A stretch of 64,000 nt of DNA from Catalinimonas alkaloidigena. GTDB taxonomy: Bacteria; Bacteroidota; Bacteroidia; Cytophagales; Flexibacteraceae. The notes beneath the pieces were generated by a model. The model was not told where the DNA came from and did no database searches. It saw only the letters and a program-made list of their open reading frames with translations. Positions 8,774-17,548 of the stretch are shown piece after piece. Position 1 is the first letter of the stretch; each line of letters opens with the position of its first letter. Location of the stretch: NCBI RefSeq assembly GCF_900100765.1, contig NZ_FNFO01000011.1, positions 267,218-331,217 on the forward strand, in the 5' to 3' direction. Both the position numbers and the translations under genes were made by a program.

Positions 8774-10276
8774 ATGCTCCCTTCCTTGCCCCGCCTGGTC
8801 TGGCTGCTTCTGTTGTGCAGCTGGACCGCTGTTGCCGCGACGGCCGCACCCAAACCCCGCACAGTGGTCACCACCGACGGCGAAGTCGACGACGTCGATA
8901 CCTTCATTCGCATGTTGCTCTACGCCAACGAGTTCGACCTGGAAGCGCTGGTCTACAGCAGCTCGCAGTGGCACTACGCCGGCGACGGTCAGGGCACCCG
9001 CTTTACCTCCGAGATGCCCAATACGGCGAAGCGATACGGCGAGCGGACGGAACTGCGTTGGCCCGGTACCGACTGGATGGAACGCTACATCGATCAGTAT
9101 GCCGAAGTGTACCCCACGCTGAAGCAACACGCCGACGGCTACCCCACGCCCGACTACCTGAAAAGCATCGTTCGGGTGGGGAACATCGAGTTCGAAGGGG
9201 AGATGGAAAAGGTGACGCCTGGCTCGGAATTTATCAAGCAGTTGCTGCTGGACGATGAACCGGGGCCGCTCTACCTGCAGATTTGGGGCGGCACGAACAC
9301 GGTGGCGCGGGCGCTGAAGTCGATCGAGGAGGAATACCAGGGTACGCCGCAGTGGGGCCAAATTTACCGGAAAGTGTCGGACAAGGCGGTGCTCTATACG
9401 GTGCTCGACCAGGATGCCACCTACCAGAAATACGTCGCGCCGCACTGGCCCGAAATCCGCGTGTTTTACAATTCCGATCAGTTCTGGAGCTTCGCGTACC
9501 TGTGGCCGCGCGTGGTGCCCGCCGAGCTGAAGACCTACCTGCGTGGAACGTGGTTTGCCGAGCACATCAAGTTCGATCACGGTCCGCTGCTGGCGTCGTA
9601 TTTCCTCTGGGGCGACGGGCAGCAGATCAAAGGCGACCCGGAGCATACGCACGGGCAGCCCGACGCCGGAAAGCAGTATGGACTGCAGCAGTATGACTTC
9701 ATCTCCGAAGGCGATTCACCGGCCTATTTCTTTCTGCTGGACGTCGGCTTGCGGAGTCGCGAAGACCCGTCGTACGGCGGATGGGGCGGACGCATGGTGC
9801 CCTCGCCGACCAACCCCCGCCGCTGGGAAGATGGTCCCCAGGTGAAAGATTACAACCCCTACGTCGACTCGGCCGAGACGACCTATCCGCAGACGCGCTG
9901 GATCGATGTGATTCAGAATGACTTCGCCGCTCGTGCCGACTGGTGCGTTCAGTCCTACGAGGAGGCCAATCACGCGCCGACCGTCTCGGTAAAGCATGCG
10001 CTGGACCTCACCGCCAAACCCGGCCAGAAACTCACCTTGAAAGGCGCTGCCCAGGACCCCGACGGCGATCCGGTCCAGTTTCGCTGGTGGCAGTACCAGG
10101 AGGCGGGCACGTATCCGGGAAACGTCACCCTTCTAAAACCTGAGCAGACCCAGGCGGCCGTTACCGTTCCCGCCGATGCGAAACCCGGCCAGACGATTCA
10201 CCTCATCCTGGAAGGCACCGACGGCGGCTCGCCGGCCCTCACCCGCTACCAACGCGTCATCGTCACGGTGAAGTAG
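8774..10276 (+). CDS. Secreted DUF1593 (nucleoside hydrolase-like) protein
   Basis: The protein has about 500 aa and starts with a clear signal peptide (LPRLVWLLLLCSWTAVAATA). The ATG at 8774 is preferred because a promoter lies inside the longer reading frame. The N-terminal two-thirds is a DUF1593 domain: VVTTDGEVDDVDTFIRML resembles the Asp-rich metal site of inosine-uridine nucleoside hydrolases. The last ~100 residues form the Ig-like DUF1593 C-terminal domain (AQDPDGDPVQFRWW). Members of this family are often annotated near plant-polysaccharide genes, and some are called cellulose-binding. The following rhamnosidase-like gene suggests a role in glycan or glycoside breakdown outside the cytoplasm. 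The reaction is not established. Confidence 0.85.
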   Translation: MLPSLPRLVWLLLLCSWTAVAATAAPKPRTVVTTDGEVDDVDTFIRMLLYANEFDLEALVYSSSQWHYAGDGQGTRFTSEMPNTAKRYGERTELRWPGTDWMERYIDQYAEVYPTLKQHADGYPTPDYLKSIVRVGNIEFEGEMEKVTPGSEFIKQLLLDDEPGPLYLQIWGGTNTVARALKSIEEEYQGTPQWGQIYRKVSDKAVLYTVLDQDATYQKYVAPHWPEIRVFYNSDQFWSFAYLWPRVVPAELKTYLRGTWFAEHIKFDHGPLLASYFLWGDGQQIKGDPEHTHGQPDAGKQYGLQQYDFISEGDSPAYFFLLDVGLRSREDPSYGGWGGRMVPSPTNPRRWEDGPQVKDYNPYVDSAETTYPQTRWIDVIQNDFAARADWCVQSYEEANHAPTVSVKHALDLTAKPGQKLTLKGAAQDPDGDPVQFRWWQYQEAGTYPGNVTLLKPEQTQAAVTVPADAKPGQTIHLILEGTDGGSPALTRYQRVIVTVK

Positions 10277-10655
10277 CCTAGATGCAGAGGGCATAGCGCA
10301 GAGGGCGAGGAAATGAATGAATCAGTGAATTACAGCATGAGTGAATAGCGCGGGGCGCAGAGGGCATAGCGGGTAATGGGTAAGGTGTGAGGTGGTGAAT
10401 GAGTGAGTACGAGGCGCTTGGAGTGGAGGGCAGAGTGACGTCCGACGGCTTGAAGGCGAACGCAAGCGGCCGTCGGTCGGCTGGAGAAGAAAACAGACAG
10501 CCCTCGGAAGTGGGCAATAAACACGAGTAGGCGTTTCTATATGGCAGGGCGAACACGTTGTCCTGATACACCAATCACTTACTTAACCGATAACCAAAAC
10601 GCAGTGAGAGGCGATGTTCCCAACCAAGTGTGCTCCATCTCTTTCAAGATTCTTT
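10277..10655 (+). repeat. Intergenic region carrying dispersed GC-rich repeats
   Basis: This is a gene-free stretch downstream of the DUF1593 gene. It contains the 20-mer repeat copy at 10339-10358, with related words around it: GCAGAGGGCATAGCG occurs near 10283 and again, as GCAGAGGGCATAGCGGG, near 10358, and GAATGAGTGAGT near 10396. Short frames here look spurious. The region probably acts as 3' flank plus leader rather than coding DNA. Confidence 0.55.
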
Positions 10656-10725
10656 GAACTCTGAACTCTGAACTCAAAACTCCTAACTCTACACTTTTAA
10701 CTTCCAAACCTACAACCTGATCATC
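10656..10725 (+). repeat. Ten-unit degenerate heptamer leader
   Basis: Ten contiguous 7-base units run exactly from 10656 to 10725: gaactct, gaactct, gaactca, aaactcc, taactct, acacttt, taacttc, caaacct, acaacct, gatcatc. The first two are identical and the consensus is close to (N)AACTCT. The array stops five bases before the ATG at 10731. It is the clearest of the heptamer leaders in the window. Confidence 0.7.
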
Positions 10726-10730
10726 CCACC

Positions 10731-12377
10731 ATGAAACAACCTTTACGCGTATTGCTACTGCTTGTCTTGCTTCCGCTGGCGCTTCGGGCGCAGGAGGTGA
10801 TGTTTGAGGCCGAGCGCCCCGGCTGGCTGCAAAAGGCCGAACAGTACAAACCGAACTTGCAGGAGACGATCCACCGCCCGCTGCATACCGTCCGGCTGGT
10901 GGAAGATGCGGCGGCATTTCAGGGCTGGAAGGCAGTAGAGGCACTGCCGATGGACAGCGTCTACGAGCGTTCATTTAAGGGGCAGTCGGGTGTGGTGCTG
11001 GACTTCGGTGAGCACCTGACGGGTTACTTCTCTTTTTCGCTGGCGGCCCTGCGCGGCACGTCCGACGCGCCGTCCCGCTTCCGCCTCACGTTCGGCGAGG
11101 TGCCGTCGGAACTGGCGACACCGTTCGATCCCTATCCCGGTTCGCTGAGCCGGGCGTGGTTGCAGGACGAAGTCATCACCGTGATGCACATTCCCGATAC
11201 GATCACGCTGGAGCGGCGCATGTCGTTTCGCTACCTGAAGATTGAGCTGCTGGGCAGTTCGCCCTACTTCGATTTCCGCATCGCCGACCTGCAGTTCCGG
11301 GCGGTGACGTCGGTCGGGGAGATGCCGCCGGCGCTGGCTGCGGGGACCGATCCGCTCGTCACGCAGATCGACAGCATCGGGTTGCTGACCCTGAAAGAGT
11401 GCATGCAGACGGTCTACGAAGACGGACCGAAGCGCGACCGCCGTCTCTGGATCGGCGATCTGTACCTGGAATCGCTCGCCAACGTCTATTCGTTTCAGAA
11501 CCACGACCTCACCAAACGGTGCTTTTACCTGCTGGCGGGGCTGTGCCGGGAAGATGGGTTCCTCTATTCCAACGCCTTCGAGACGCCCGAGCCTCATGCG
11601 CAACGCGGCGCGCCCTTCCTGTTCGACTATTCGTTGCTCTACAACGTATCGCTCTACGACTACCTGCAAGCCACCGGCGACCGCGCCACCGCCGAAGACC
11701 TCTGGCCCGTGGCCAAACGGCAGATGGACCACATCACCACGTACCTGAACGATGAGGGTTTGTTCGATCATCAGACGGCGACGGCCAACCGCTGGTGGTT
11801 GTTTGTGGATTGGAACGACCAACTCGACCGGCAGGCGTCCCTGCAGGGCATCATGATTTTGGCGATGAAACGGACGTACGCGCTGGCGCAGCAACTCGGC
11901 CGGGAAGGGGAGGTAACGCAACTGCCCGGGCTCATCAAAACCATGACCAACGCCGCCCGGAAGCATCTGTACCAGAAAGGGACGGGTTTGTTCGTCAGTG
12001 GACCCGACCGGCAGGTATCGTATGCCTCGCAGGCGTGGATGATCTTGAGCGGGGTAGCCACCAAAGCACAAGGGAAACGCGCCCTGCGTGCGTTGCAGAC
12101 CCAGCCGAACGCCGTGCGGCCCGGCGCACCCTATTTGTACCACTATTACGTGGAAGCGCTGATTGCCTGCGGGTTGACGGACGAAGCCCGCACCGCCGTT
12201 GTCGAGTACTGGGGCGGCATGGTGAAGAAGGGCGCGGATACGTTCTGGGAAGTCTACGACCCGACGAACGAGCGCCTGTCTCCTTACAATTTCTTTCCGG
12301 TCAACAGCTACTGCCACGCCTGGAGCTGCACACCCGTCTACTTCATCCGCAAGTACCCGGAGATTTTTCAGCGGTAG
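10731..12377 (+). CDS. Secreted alpha-L-rhamnosidase-like (GH78-type six-hairpin) glycosidase
   Basis: The protein has 548 aa with an N-terminal signal peptide (LRVLLLLVLLPLALRAQ). Residues about 60-190 form a beta-sandwich like the one before GH78 barrels (VVLDFGEHLTGYFSF). From about 215 it is an (alpha/alpha)6 barrel, with the family-type motif EDGPKRDRRLWIGDL carrying the acidic residues expected at the active site. The segment near GADTFWEVYDP and SYCHAWSCTPVYFI is also typical. It is shorter than multidomain GH78 enzymes (often over 900 aa), so it is a minimal form. It probably removes terminal deoxy-sugars from glycans in the periplasm or outside. It follows a heptamer leader. Confidence 0.85.
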   Translation: MKQPLRVLLLLVLLPLALRAQEVMFEAERPGWLQKAEQYKPNLQETIHRPLHTVRLVEDAAAFQGWKAVEALPMDSVYERSFKGQSGVVLDFGEHLTGYFSFSLAALRGTSDAPSRFRLTFGEVPSELATPFDPYPGSLSRAWLQDEVITVMHIPDTITLERRMSFRYLKIELLGSSPYFDFRIADLQFRAVTSVGEMPPALAAGTDPLVTQIDSIGLLTLKECMQTVYEDGPKRDRRLWIGDLYLESLANVYSFQNHDLTKRCFYLLAGLCREDGFLYSNAFETPEPHAQRGAPFLFDYSLLYNVSLYDYLQATGDRATAEDLWPVAKRQMDHITTYLNDEGLFDHQTATANRWWLFVDWNDQLDRQASLQGIMILAMKRTYALAQQLGREGEVTQLPGLIKTMTNAARKHLYQKGTGLFVSGPDRQVSYASQAWMILSGVATKAQGKRALRALQTQPNAVRPGAPYLYHYYVEALIACGLTDEARTAVVEYWGGMVKKGADTFWEVYDPTNERLSPYNFFPVNSYCHAWSCTPVYFIRKYPEIFQR

Positions 12378-12445
12378 TCGGGAACGGCATACGCTACCCC
12401 GCCGCACCGGAATGCGTTGACCACTCGGGCGGTAAGACGGAAGGG

Positions 12446-12868
12446 TTACTGACGCATCTTCAGCATGTAGTCGGCGGAGTGTTTGCCCGAGCCGTACACC
12501 AGAAAGAAGCAGGACAGCAACAAGGCAGCTGAGGCCTGCACCAGGTTGCTCACGTTCATGTCGCCGATGAAGTTGAGCAGCACGGCCGCGATCAGGATCG
12601 GCAGTTGAATCAGAATGCTGAGGCGGGTCAGCAGCCCGATGGCAATCAGCAGCCCACCGAACAGGTGTACCATCGCGATGTAGTGGACGATGATCATGGT
12701 CCAGCCGAACGTGTCGATCGGATCGAGCACGCGGATAATCTGTTCGGTTTGCGTCATGAAATCGATGCCCTTGTAGAAAAGGAAGCCCCCCAGGGCGATG
12801 CGGAGAAAATCGAAGCCGACGTTGGTGTGGGCATTGGCCCACTTGTTGAGTCTGACGATGGTATCCAT
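12446..12868 (-). CDS. DoxX family membrane protein
   Basis: A small integral membrane protein of 140 aa, starting at the ATG at 12868 (MDTIVRLNKWAN). A longer frame to 12961 lacks family similarity. Four hydrophobic segments are visible: FDFLRIALGGFLFYKGIDF, TFGWTMIIVHYIAMVHLFGGLLIAIGLL, ILIQLPILIAAVLL and LVQASAALLLSCFFLVYG. DoxX proteins have been linked to quinone-associated oxidases and to thiol stress in other organisms, but the family is broad and the role here is unknown. It converges with the rhamnosidase-like gene; no terminator is evident in the 68-bp gap. Confidence 0.85.
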   Translation of the reverse strand: MDTIVRLNKWANAHTNVGFDFLRIALGGFLFYKGIDFMTQTEQIIRVLDPIDTFGWTMIIVHYIAMVHLFGGLLIAIGLLTRLSILIQLPILIAAVLLNFIGDMNVSNLVQASAALLLSCFFLVYGSGKHSADYMLKMRQ

Positions 12869-12999
12869 GAGGTGTGGTGCGTTGGTTGTTGAGAAAAGGT
12901 AGCGTTTAATTTCCTCATTTTCAAGGGCTTGGCTAGGCCTCTTTTTAGTTCGTCCCACCACAGGCGGCCGAAGTGATGGCCCGGAAAAGGAGAGGGGTA

Positions 13000-13030
13000 T
13001 TGTCGCCCCCCGTGCCGGAACCTACCTTTA
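13000..13030 (+). promoter_or_regulatory. Putative promoter of the GNAT gene at 13059
   Basis: TTG at 13000-13002, a 20-base spacer, then TACCTTTA at 13023-13030 (7 of 8 matches to TAnnTTTG). This gives a transcript start near 13037, about 22 bases before the ATG. Confidence 0.45.
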
Positions 13031-13058
13031 TCCGCTACTACGTTTTCCCCGTTACTTC

Positions 13059-13568
13059 ATGACCCGACTTGAGACCGACCGCCTGGTGCTGACCGAACTC
13101 ACCCTGGCCGATGCGCCCTTCATGCTCCACCTGCTCAACACGCCTGCCTGGTTGCAATACATCGGCGACCGGGGCGTGCGCACGGTCGATCAGGCCGAAA
13201 CGTATCTCCTCAAAGGCGCGCTCCGCAGCTACGAAACCAGCGGCTTTGGTTTCTACCGCACGGCCCTGAAAACGGACGACACGCCCATCGGCATCTGCGG
13301 CCTGGTCAAACGCGATTTCCTGGACGACGTTGACATCGGGTTTGCGTTTCTGCCGGCGTACGTCGGGCAGGGCTATGGCTTTGAGGCCGCGCAGGCCACA
13401 CTGACGTACGCCACGCAGACCCTCGGTTTCCGGCGGCTGGTCGGCATCGTGTCCGAGCAAAACCAACCCTCCGTACGGCTGCTGCAAAAGCTGGGCTTCC
13501 GCTACGAACGACACATGCGCGTACCCGGCGAAGACAAAGAAGTGCTGTTGCTGGGGCAGACGTGGTAG
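13059..13568 (+). CDS. GNAT family N-acetyltransferase (RimJ/RimL-like)
   Basis: A cytosolic acetyl-CoA-dependent transferase of 169 aa, full length for the Acetyltransf_3 group. It starts LETDRLVLTELTLADAPFML, as is typical. The acetyl-CoA-binding region is seen as FLPAYVGQGYGFEAAQATL, and the NQPSVRLLQKLGF segment is the usual C-terminal signature. These enzymes modify ribosomal protein N-termini or small metabolites; nothing nearby names the substrate. It converges with the globin gene, with a 31-bp gap. Confidence 0.9.
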   Translation: MTRLETDRLVLTELTLADAPFMLHLLNTPAWLQYIGDRGVRTVDQAETYLLKGALRSYETSGFGFYRTALKTDDTPIGICGLVKRDFLDDVDIGFAFLPAYVGQGYGFEAAQATLTYATQTLGFRRLVGIVSEQNQPSVRLLQKLGFRYERHMRVPGEDKEVLLLGQTW

Positions 13569-13599
13569 TGCCGGCGCGCCGCTGCGAGCGCCCTGGCCA

Positions 13600-13977
13600 T
13601 TACCGGTGCAGTTGCGCCAGTTTGAACTGAAACACCCGCCCGATGTGCGTGGCGCGTTGCTTGGCTTCGTCGGCGACCGGGCCGGCAAAAAGCTCGTCGA
13701 TGGTGGCGTGGAACAGGTTCAACCAGCGGGCAAAGTGCAGCGCGTTGATGGGCAGCGGCACGTGTTTACGAAACGGATTGCCCTGATAGCTGCGCTCGCC
13801 CAGCAGCATCGAGGCCCAGAACTGGTACATAACGGGCAAATGATGCTCCCAGTCGACGGCCGCCACACCGTTGAAAATCGGGGCCAGCACGCCGTCTTCG
13901 TTTACCTTTCCGTAAAACGTCTGCACCATCCGTTCGATGTCGGCGCGGGTCTGAATGTCGGGGCGAGGTTCGGGCAT
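13600..13977 (-). CDS. Group III truncated hemoglobin
   Basis: A heme protein of 125 aa from the ATG at 13977; the frame extends upstream to 14016 but that part is not conserved-looking. The 2-on-2 globin pattern is clear: Tyr at position B10 (VQTFYGKV), DWEHHLPVMYQFWASMLLG, then YQGNPFRKH and ALHFARWLNLF, with His72 and His81 as candidate heme ligands (His72 most likely proximal by analogy with group III members). Such proteins bind O2 or NO and are often tied to respiration at low oxygen or NO detoxification. It is a single gene facing GNAT and divergent from tex. Confidence 0.9.
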   Translation of the reverse strand: MPEPRPDIQTRADIERMVQTFYGKVNEDGVLAPIFNGVAAVDWEHHLPVMYQFWASMLLGERSYQGNPFRKHVPLPINALHFARWLNLFHATIDELFAGPVADEAKQRATHIGRVFQFKLAQLHR

Positions 13978-14077
13978 AATCAGAAAGCGTGAACACAAAA
14001 GTAAACCAGAACCCAATAGTGCAGAAAAACTTCTGAAGAAGTCGCGTACGAACGAATGAGGTTCGGACGGGCTTTTT

Positions 14078-14085
14078 TAGCTTTG
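14078..14085 (+). promoter_or_regulatory. Putative -7 box of tex
   Basis: TAGCTTTG is an exact TAnnTTTG match, 33 bases upstream of the tex ATG at 14118. The -33 element is weak. The same octamer occurs before pta. Confidence 0.5.
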
Positions 14086-14117
14086 CAGGCTGATTAGGTG
14101 CTGAGTTAGAATCACTG

Positions 14118-16430
14118 ATGAACCATTTTGAAAAAATTGCTGCCGAGTTGCAGCTGACTCCTTCCCAGGTGGAAACCACCGTTCGGTTGCTGGACGAAGG
14201 AGCCACGGTCCCTTTCCTGGCCCGCTACCGCAAAGAAGCGACCGGTAGTCTCGACGAAGTCGCCATCGCGAACGTGCGCGACCGCGTGCAGCAGCTGCGT
14301 GAGTTGGACCAGCGGCGGGACTCGATCTTGAAATCGCTGGAGACCAACGGCCACCTAACCGACGAATTGCGCGAGAAGGTAGAACAGGCCGAAACGCTGT
14401 CGTCGCTCGAAGACTTGTACCTGCCGTACCGCCCGAAGCGCCGCACCCGCGCCACCATCGCCAAGGAAAAAGGATTGGAGCCGCTGGCATATCGGCTGTA
14501 TTTGCAGGATCAGTTCGACCTGACCGAAGCTGCCCAGGTCTTTATCGATCCGGAAAAAGGCGTCACCAACGTCGACGAAGCGTTGGCCGGGGCGCGCGAC
14601 ATTCTGGCGGAACAGATTGCCGAAGAGGCCGACGCACGTGCCGCCATTCGGGAATTGTTCCTGAAGGAGGGCACGATTCGCAGCCGCGTGGTGCCGGGAA
14701 AAGAAGAAGAAGGTCAGAAGTACAAAGATTACTTCGAGTGGGAAGAGCGCCTTGCCGAGGCGCCGTCGCACCGGGTACTGGCCCTGCGCCGGGGGGAGAA
14801 AGAAAGCATTCTGCTGCTCGACATCGAGCCGGAAGAAGAGGAGGCCCTGAACCGCCTCGAACGGCACTTCATTCACGCCACGACGCCCGCCGCCGACCAA
14901 ATGCGGATGGCGATCAAAGACGGGTACAAGCGCCTGATGAAGCCTTCGCTCGAAACGGAAGTGCGCCTGCAAAGCAAACTGAAGGCCGACGAAACGGCCA
15001 TTCGGGTGTTTGCCGACAACCTGCGCGAACTGCTGCTGACCGCGCCGCTGGGACAAAAACGTGTGCTGGCGCTCGACCCTGGTTTTCGGACGGGCTGTAA
15101 GGTCGTCTGCCTCGATGCACAAGGCAAACTGCTGCACCATACGGTCATCTACCCGCACGAGCCGCAGCGTCAGACCGCCCGCTCGGAAGCCACGCTCAAG
15201 CAATTAGTGGCGGAGTACAACATCGAAGCCATTGCCATCGGGAACGGTACCGCCAGCCGCGAGACCGAAACGTTTGTGCGCGGCCTCGACCTGCCGGGGC
15301 GTCCGCTCGTGGTGGTGGTGAACGAAAGTGGCGCGTCGATCTACTCGGCGTCGGCCGTGGCGCGTGAAGAATTTCCCGACCAGGATGTGACCGTCCGCGG
15401 TGCGGTGTCGATCGGTCGCCGGTTGATGGACCCCCTTGCCGAACTCGTAAAGATCGATGCCAAGTCGATCGGGGTGGGGCAGTATCAGCACGACGTGGAC
15501 CAGACTGCGCTGAAAAACAGCCTCGACGAAACGGTGGTAAGTTGCGTGAGCCGCGTGGGGGTTGAGGTAAATACGGCCAGCAAGCAACTGCTGACCTACG
15601 TGGCGGGGCTGGGGCCTTCGCTGGCGAACAACATCGTTACCTATCGCAACGAACACGGCCCGTTCCCGGACCGGCAGTCGCTGAAAAAAGTCCCCCGGCT
15701 GGGCGAAAAGGCGTTTGAACAGGCCGCAGGCTTCCTGCGCATCCGGGGCGGTGAATCGCCGCTCGACGCCAGCGCCGTCCACCCCGAAAGCTACCCGCTG
15801 GTCGAATGGATGGCCAACGACCTGGGCTGTGACATTTCGCAACTGATGCGCGATGCCTCGCTCCGGCAAAAAATCGACCTGAACCGGTACGTGACCGCGA
15901 CGGTGGGGCTGCCTACGCTCCGCGATATCCTGGACGAACTTGCCAAGCCGGGCCGCGATCCGCGCGAGCAGTTCCAGGCCTTCCAGTTTACCGAAGGTGT
16001 CAACAGCATCCAGGACCTGCGCGTCGGGATGCGCCTGCCGGGCATCGTCACCAACGTAACCGCCTTCGGTGCGTTTGTCGACGTCGGGGTGCACCAGGAC
16101 GGCCTCGTGCACATCAGCCAGCTGGCCGACCGCTACGTGGGCGATCCGAACGAAGTGGTGAAGGTACAGCAGCAGGTAGAAGTGACGGTGATCGAAGTCG
16201 ATGTCGCTCGCAAGCGCATTTCCCTGTCCATGAAGAAAGAAGAAGCGCCCGCAGCCAAAGACGCGGCGCCCAAAGAAAAGCGCGACAAAGGCGGCCGCCC
16301 TACGGGGAAGCCGCAAAACGAGAAAAAAGGACAGGGCGGCGGCCGCAACCGGCCGGAGCGTTCGCAGAAGTCCGACTTGTCGATGGAAGAAAAACTGGCG
16401 ATGCTCCGCTCTAAATTTGGCAAGGAGTAG
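14118..16430 (+). CDS. tex: Tex family RNA-binding transcriptional accessory protein
   Basis: A cytosolic nucleic-acid-binding protein of 770 aa, the normal Tex/YhgF length. Order: helical Tex N-terminal region (1 to about 200), central region, YqgF/RNase H-like domain (about 315-450; VLALDPGFRTGCKVV), helix-hairpin-helix region (about 490-560; NIVTYRNEHGPFPDRQSLKKV), and an S1 RNA-binding domain (about 635-705; GMRLPGIVTNVTAFGAFVDVG). A Lys/Gly-rich disordered tail follows, ending with a short acidic/basic helix (MEEKLAMLRSKFGKE). Tex helps with transcription and RNA metabolism under stress in several bacteria. A strong hairpin terminator follows at 16459-16487. Confidence 0.97.
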   Translation: MNHFEKIAAELQLTPSQVETTVRLLDEGATVPFLARYRKEATGSLDEVAIANVRDRVQQLRELDQRRDSILKSLETNGHLTDELREKVEQAETLSSLEDLYLPYRPKRRTRATIAKEKGLEPLAYRLYLQDQFDLTEAAQVFIDPEKGVTNVDEALAGARDILAEQIAEEADARAAIRELFLKEGTIRSRVVPGKEEEGQKYKDYFEWEERLAEAPSHRVLALRRGEKESILLLDIEPEEEEALNRLERHFIHATTPAADQMRMAIKDGYKRLMKPSLETEVRLQSKLKADETAIRVFADNLRELLLTAPLGQKRVLALDPGFRTGCKVVCLDAQGKLLHHTVIYPHEPQRQTARSEATLKQLVAEYNIEAIAIGNGTASRETETFVRGLDLPGRPLVVVVNESGASIYSASAVAREEFPDQDVTVRGAVSIGRRLMDPLAELVKIDAKSIGVGQYQHDVDQTALKNSLDETVVSCVSRVGVEVNTASKQLLTYVAGLGPSLANNIVTYRNEHGPFPDRQSLKKVPRLGEKAFEQAAGFLRIRGGESPLDASAVHPESYPLVEWMANDLGCDISQLMRDASLRQKIDLNRYVTATVGLPTLRDILDELAKPGRDPREQFQAFQFTEGVNSIQDLRVGMRLPGIVTNVTAFGAFVDVGVHQDGLVHISQLADRYVGDPNEVVKVQQQVEVTVIEVDVARKRISLSMKKEEAPAAKDAAPKEKRDKGGRPTGKPQNEKKGQGGGRNRPERSQKSDLSMEEKLAMLRSKFGKE

Positions 16431-16458
16431 TCGTTGCCTTCCTGACGTCTAACGCACA

Positions 16459-16492
16459 GCCCATTTCTGCCCAGGCGGAAATGGGCTTTTTT
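16459..16492 (+). terminator. Rho-independent terminator after tex
   Basis: A perfect 10-bp inverted repeat (16459-16468 with 16478-16487) is followed by a T run, 28 bases after the tex stop. It lies just before the stop codon of the convergent sulfotransferase gene. Confidence 0.85.
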
Positions 16493-17195
16493 AGGCTTCG
16501 AACTCGTAACCGAACAGGGCAATGTCTTGCGCGTACACCCGCCGGATAATCTCGCGCGTCTCTTCGTCGTAAAACGTGGCGTAGTGCTTGGTGGGCTTGG
16601 CACTTTGCAGCAACAGGCGGCCGAGGCCAGGGCAACCCAGCCGCTCGGCAATCACCTTCAGGTCTTCCTCCCGGTTTTCGTACCGCCCCACGAAGTCGAC
16701 CATCATCTTACCCTGAGCATCTTGCAGAAAATCTACCTGCGGGTAGTAATACGAGTGGCGGGCGTGTAGTGCGTGCGCCAGCATGTACCGGGGCGAATTG
16801 AATTGCAGCACCAGATCTCGGAAACTCAGGTCCGGCGGAATCGTGCCCTTTTTACGTCGGTACGCGTAAAGCGAAACCATCCGGTCCCACGGATTGCGCA
16901 CGAGGGTGAATTTAAAAATCTCGTCCCACAACGCGCGTCCCAGCACCTGTTGCATTTCCTGGGCGGTCCGGTGGTCTTTGAACGCACTTTTTTGTGCAAA
17001 TTTCTTTTCCAGCAGATTGGTTTTTCCGTAGGAAGGGCCAAATTGATGGCTCAGTTCTACCTTGATGCTACTGGAAGACGTCCGCGGAATGTCGATGAAC
17101 CAGAATTTGTGTTTGCGGATGTCGTACACGCCTTTCAGGTACGCCGCTTTGTCGGTGACGGTATGGTATAAATTGCGGAGGAGTTGAGGAGCCAT
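16491..17195 (-). CDS. Sulfotransferase family 2-like protein
   Basis: A protein of 234 aa that likely transfers sulfate from PAPS to a carbohydrate or lipid. The 5'-phosphosulfate-binding loop is seen near residue 35 (FIDIPRTSSSSIKVEL, the place of the PKTAGTS-type motif in Sulfotransfer_2). The 3'-phosphate-binding motif appears as LVRNPWDRMVSLYAYRR. The DFVGRYENREEDLKVIAERLG segment is also typical of this family. No signal peptide is seen. It stands alone between tex and a FUSC gene, so its acceptor is unknown; sulfated exopolysaccharide or sulfolipid are guesses. The ATG at 17195 is the only good start. Confidence 0.85.
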   Translation of the reverse strand: MAPQLLRNLYHTVTDKAAYLKGVYDIRKHKFWFIDIPRTSSSSIKVELSHQFGPSYGKTNLLEKKFAQKSAFKDHRTAQEMQQVLGRALWDEIFKFTLVRNPWDRMVSLYAYRRKKGTIPPDLSFRDLVLQFNSPRYMLAHALHARHSYYYPQVDFLQDAQGKMMVDFVGRYENREEDLKVIAERLGCPGLGRLLLQSAKPTKHYATFYDEETREIIRRVYAQDIALFGYEFEA

Positions 17196-17548
17196 CGGAT
17201 TGGGTTAAGCAAGGAACGGAGGCGGGCATGCTGCACGGCAGCCGGAGCCGGTGATGCGACTCGATCGAGGTGATTTTTTGGATTATTCGGATGCAGGTAT
17301 GCAAGCAGGTACAGCGTGCCGGGTACTTGGCAACGGAAAAGTACTAAGCGGCGTGCAAAATGCAATCATCACGCGCAACAAATGGAACGGGTGCTCAAAA
17401 TGTCCTACTTTGTTCGCTTTCGATGACAGAAAGTAAGATGGGTTTTTTTTGGATTATTTACATACGTGATTGGGTTCGCATCGCTTCGCCTTCTAGATTG
17501 GTGTGACAAGCAACGGAGACGGACGATGGTGCGTAGTATAGGCTTCGT
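17196..17548. other. Divergent intergenic region, no gene seen
   Basis: These 353 bp lie between the sulfotransferase and FUSC genes. Short frames do not look coding. A run of eight T near 17440 and AT-rich sequence before 17470 are the only visible features. No exact TAnnTTTG box was found for either gene. Confidence 0.4.

Noticed and set aside
10656..10725. CRISPR-like array
   Set aside because: Units are 7 bases with no spacers and no cas genes in the window; they are degenerate tandem heptamers.
10971..12842. 623-codon minus-strand frame under the rhamnosidase-like and DoxX genes
   Set aside because: It overlaps two well-supported genes in the wrong frames and is shadow sequence.
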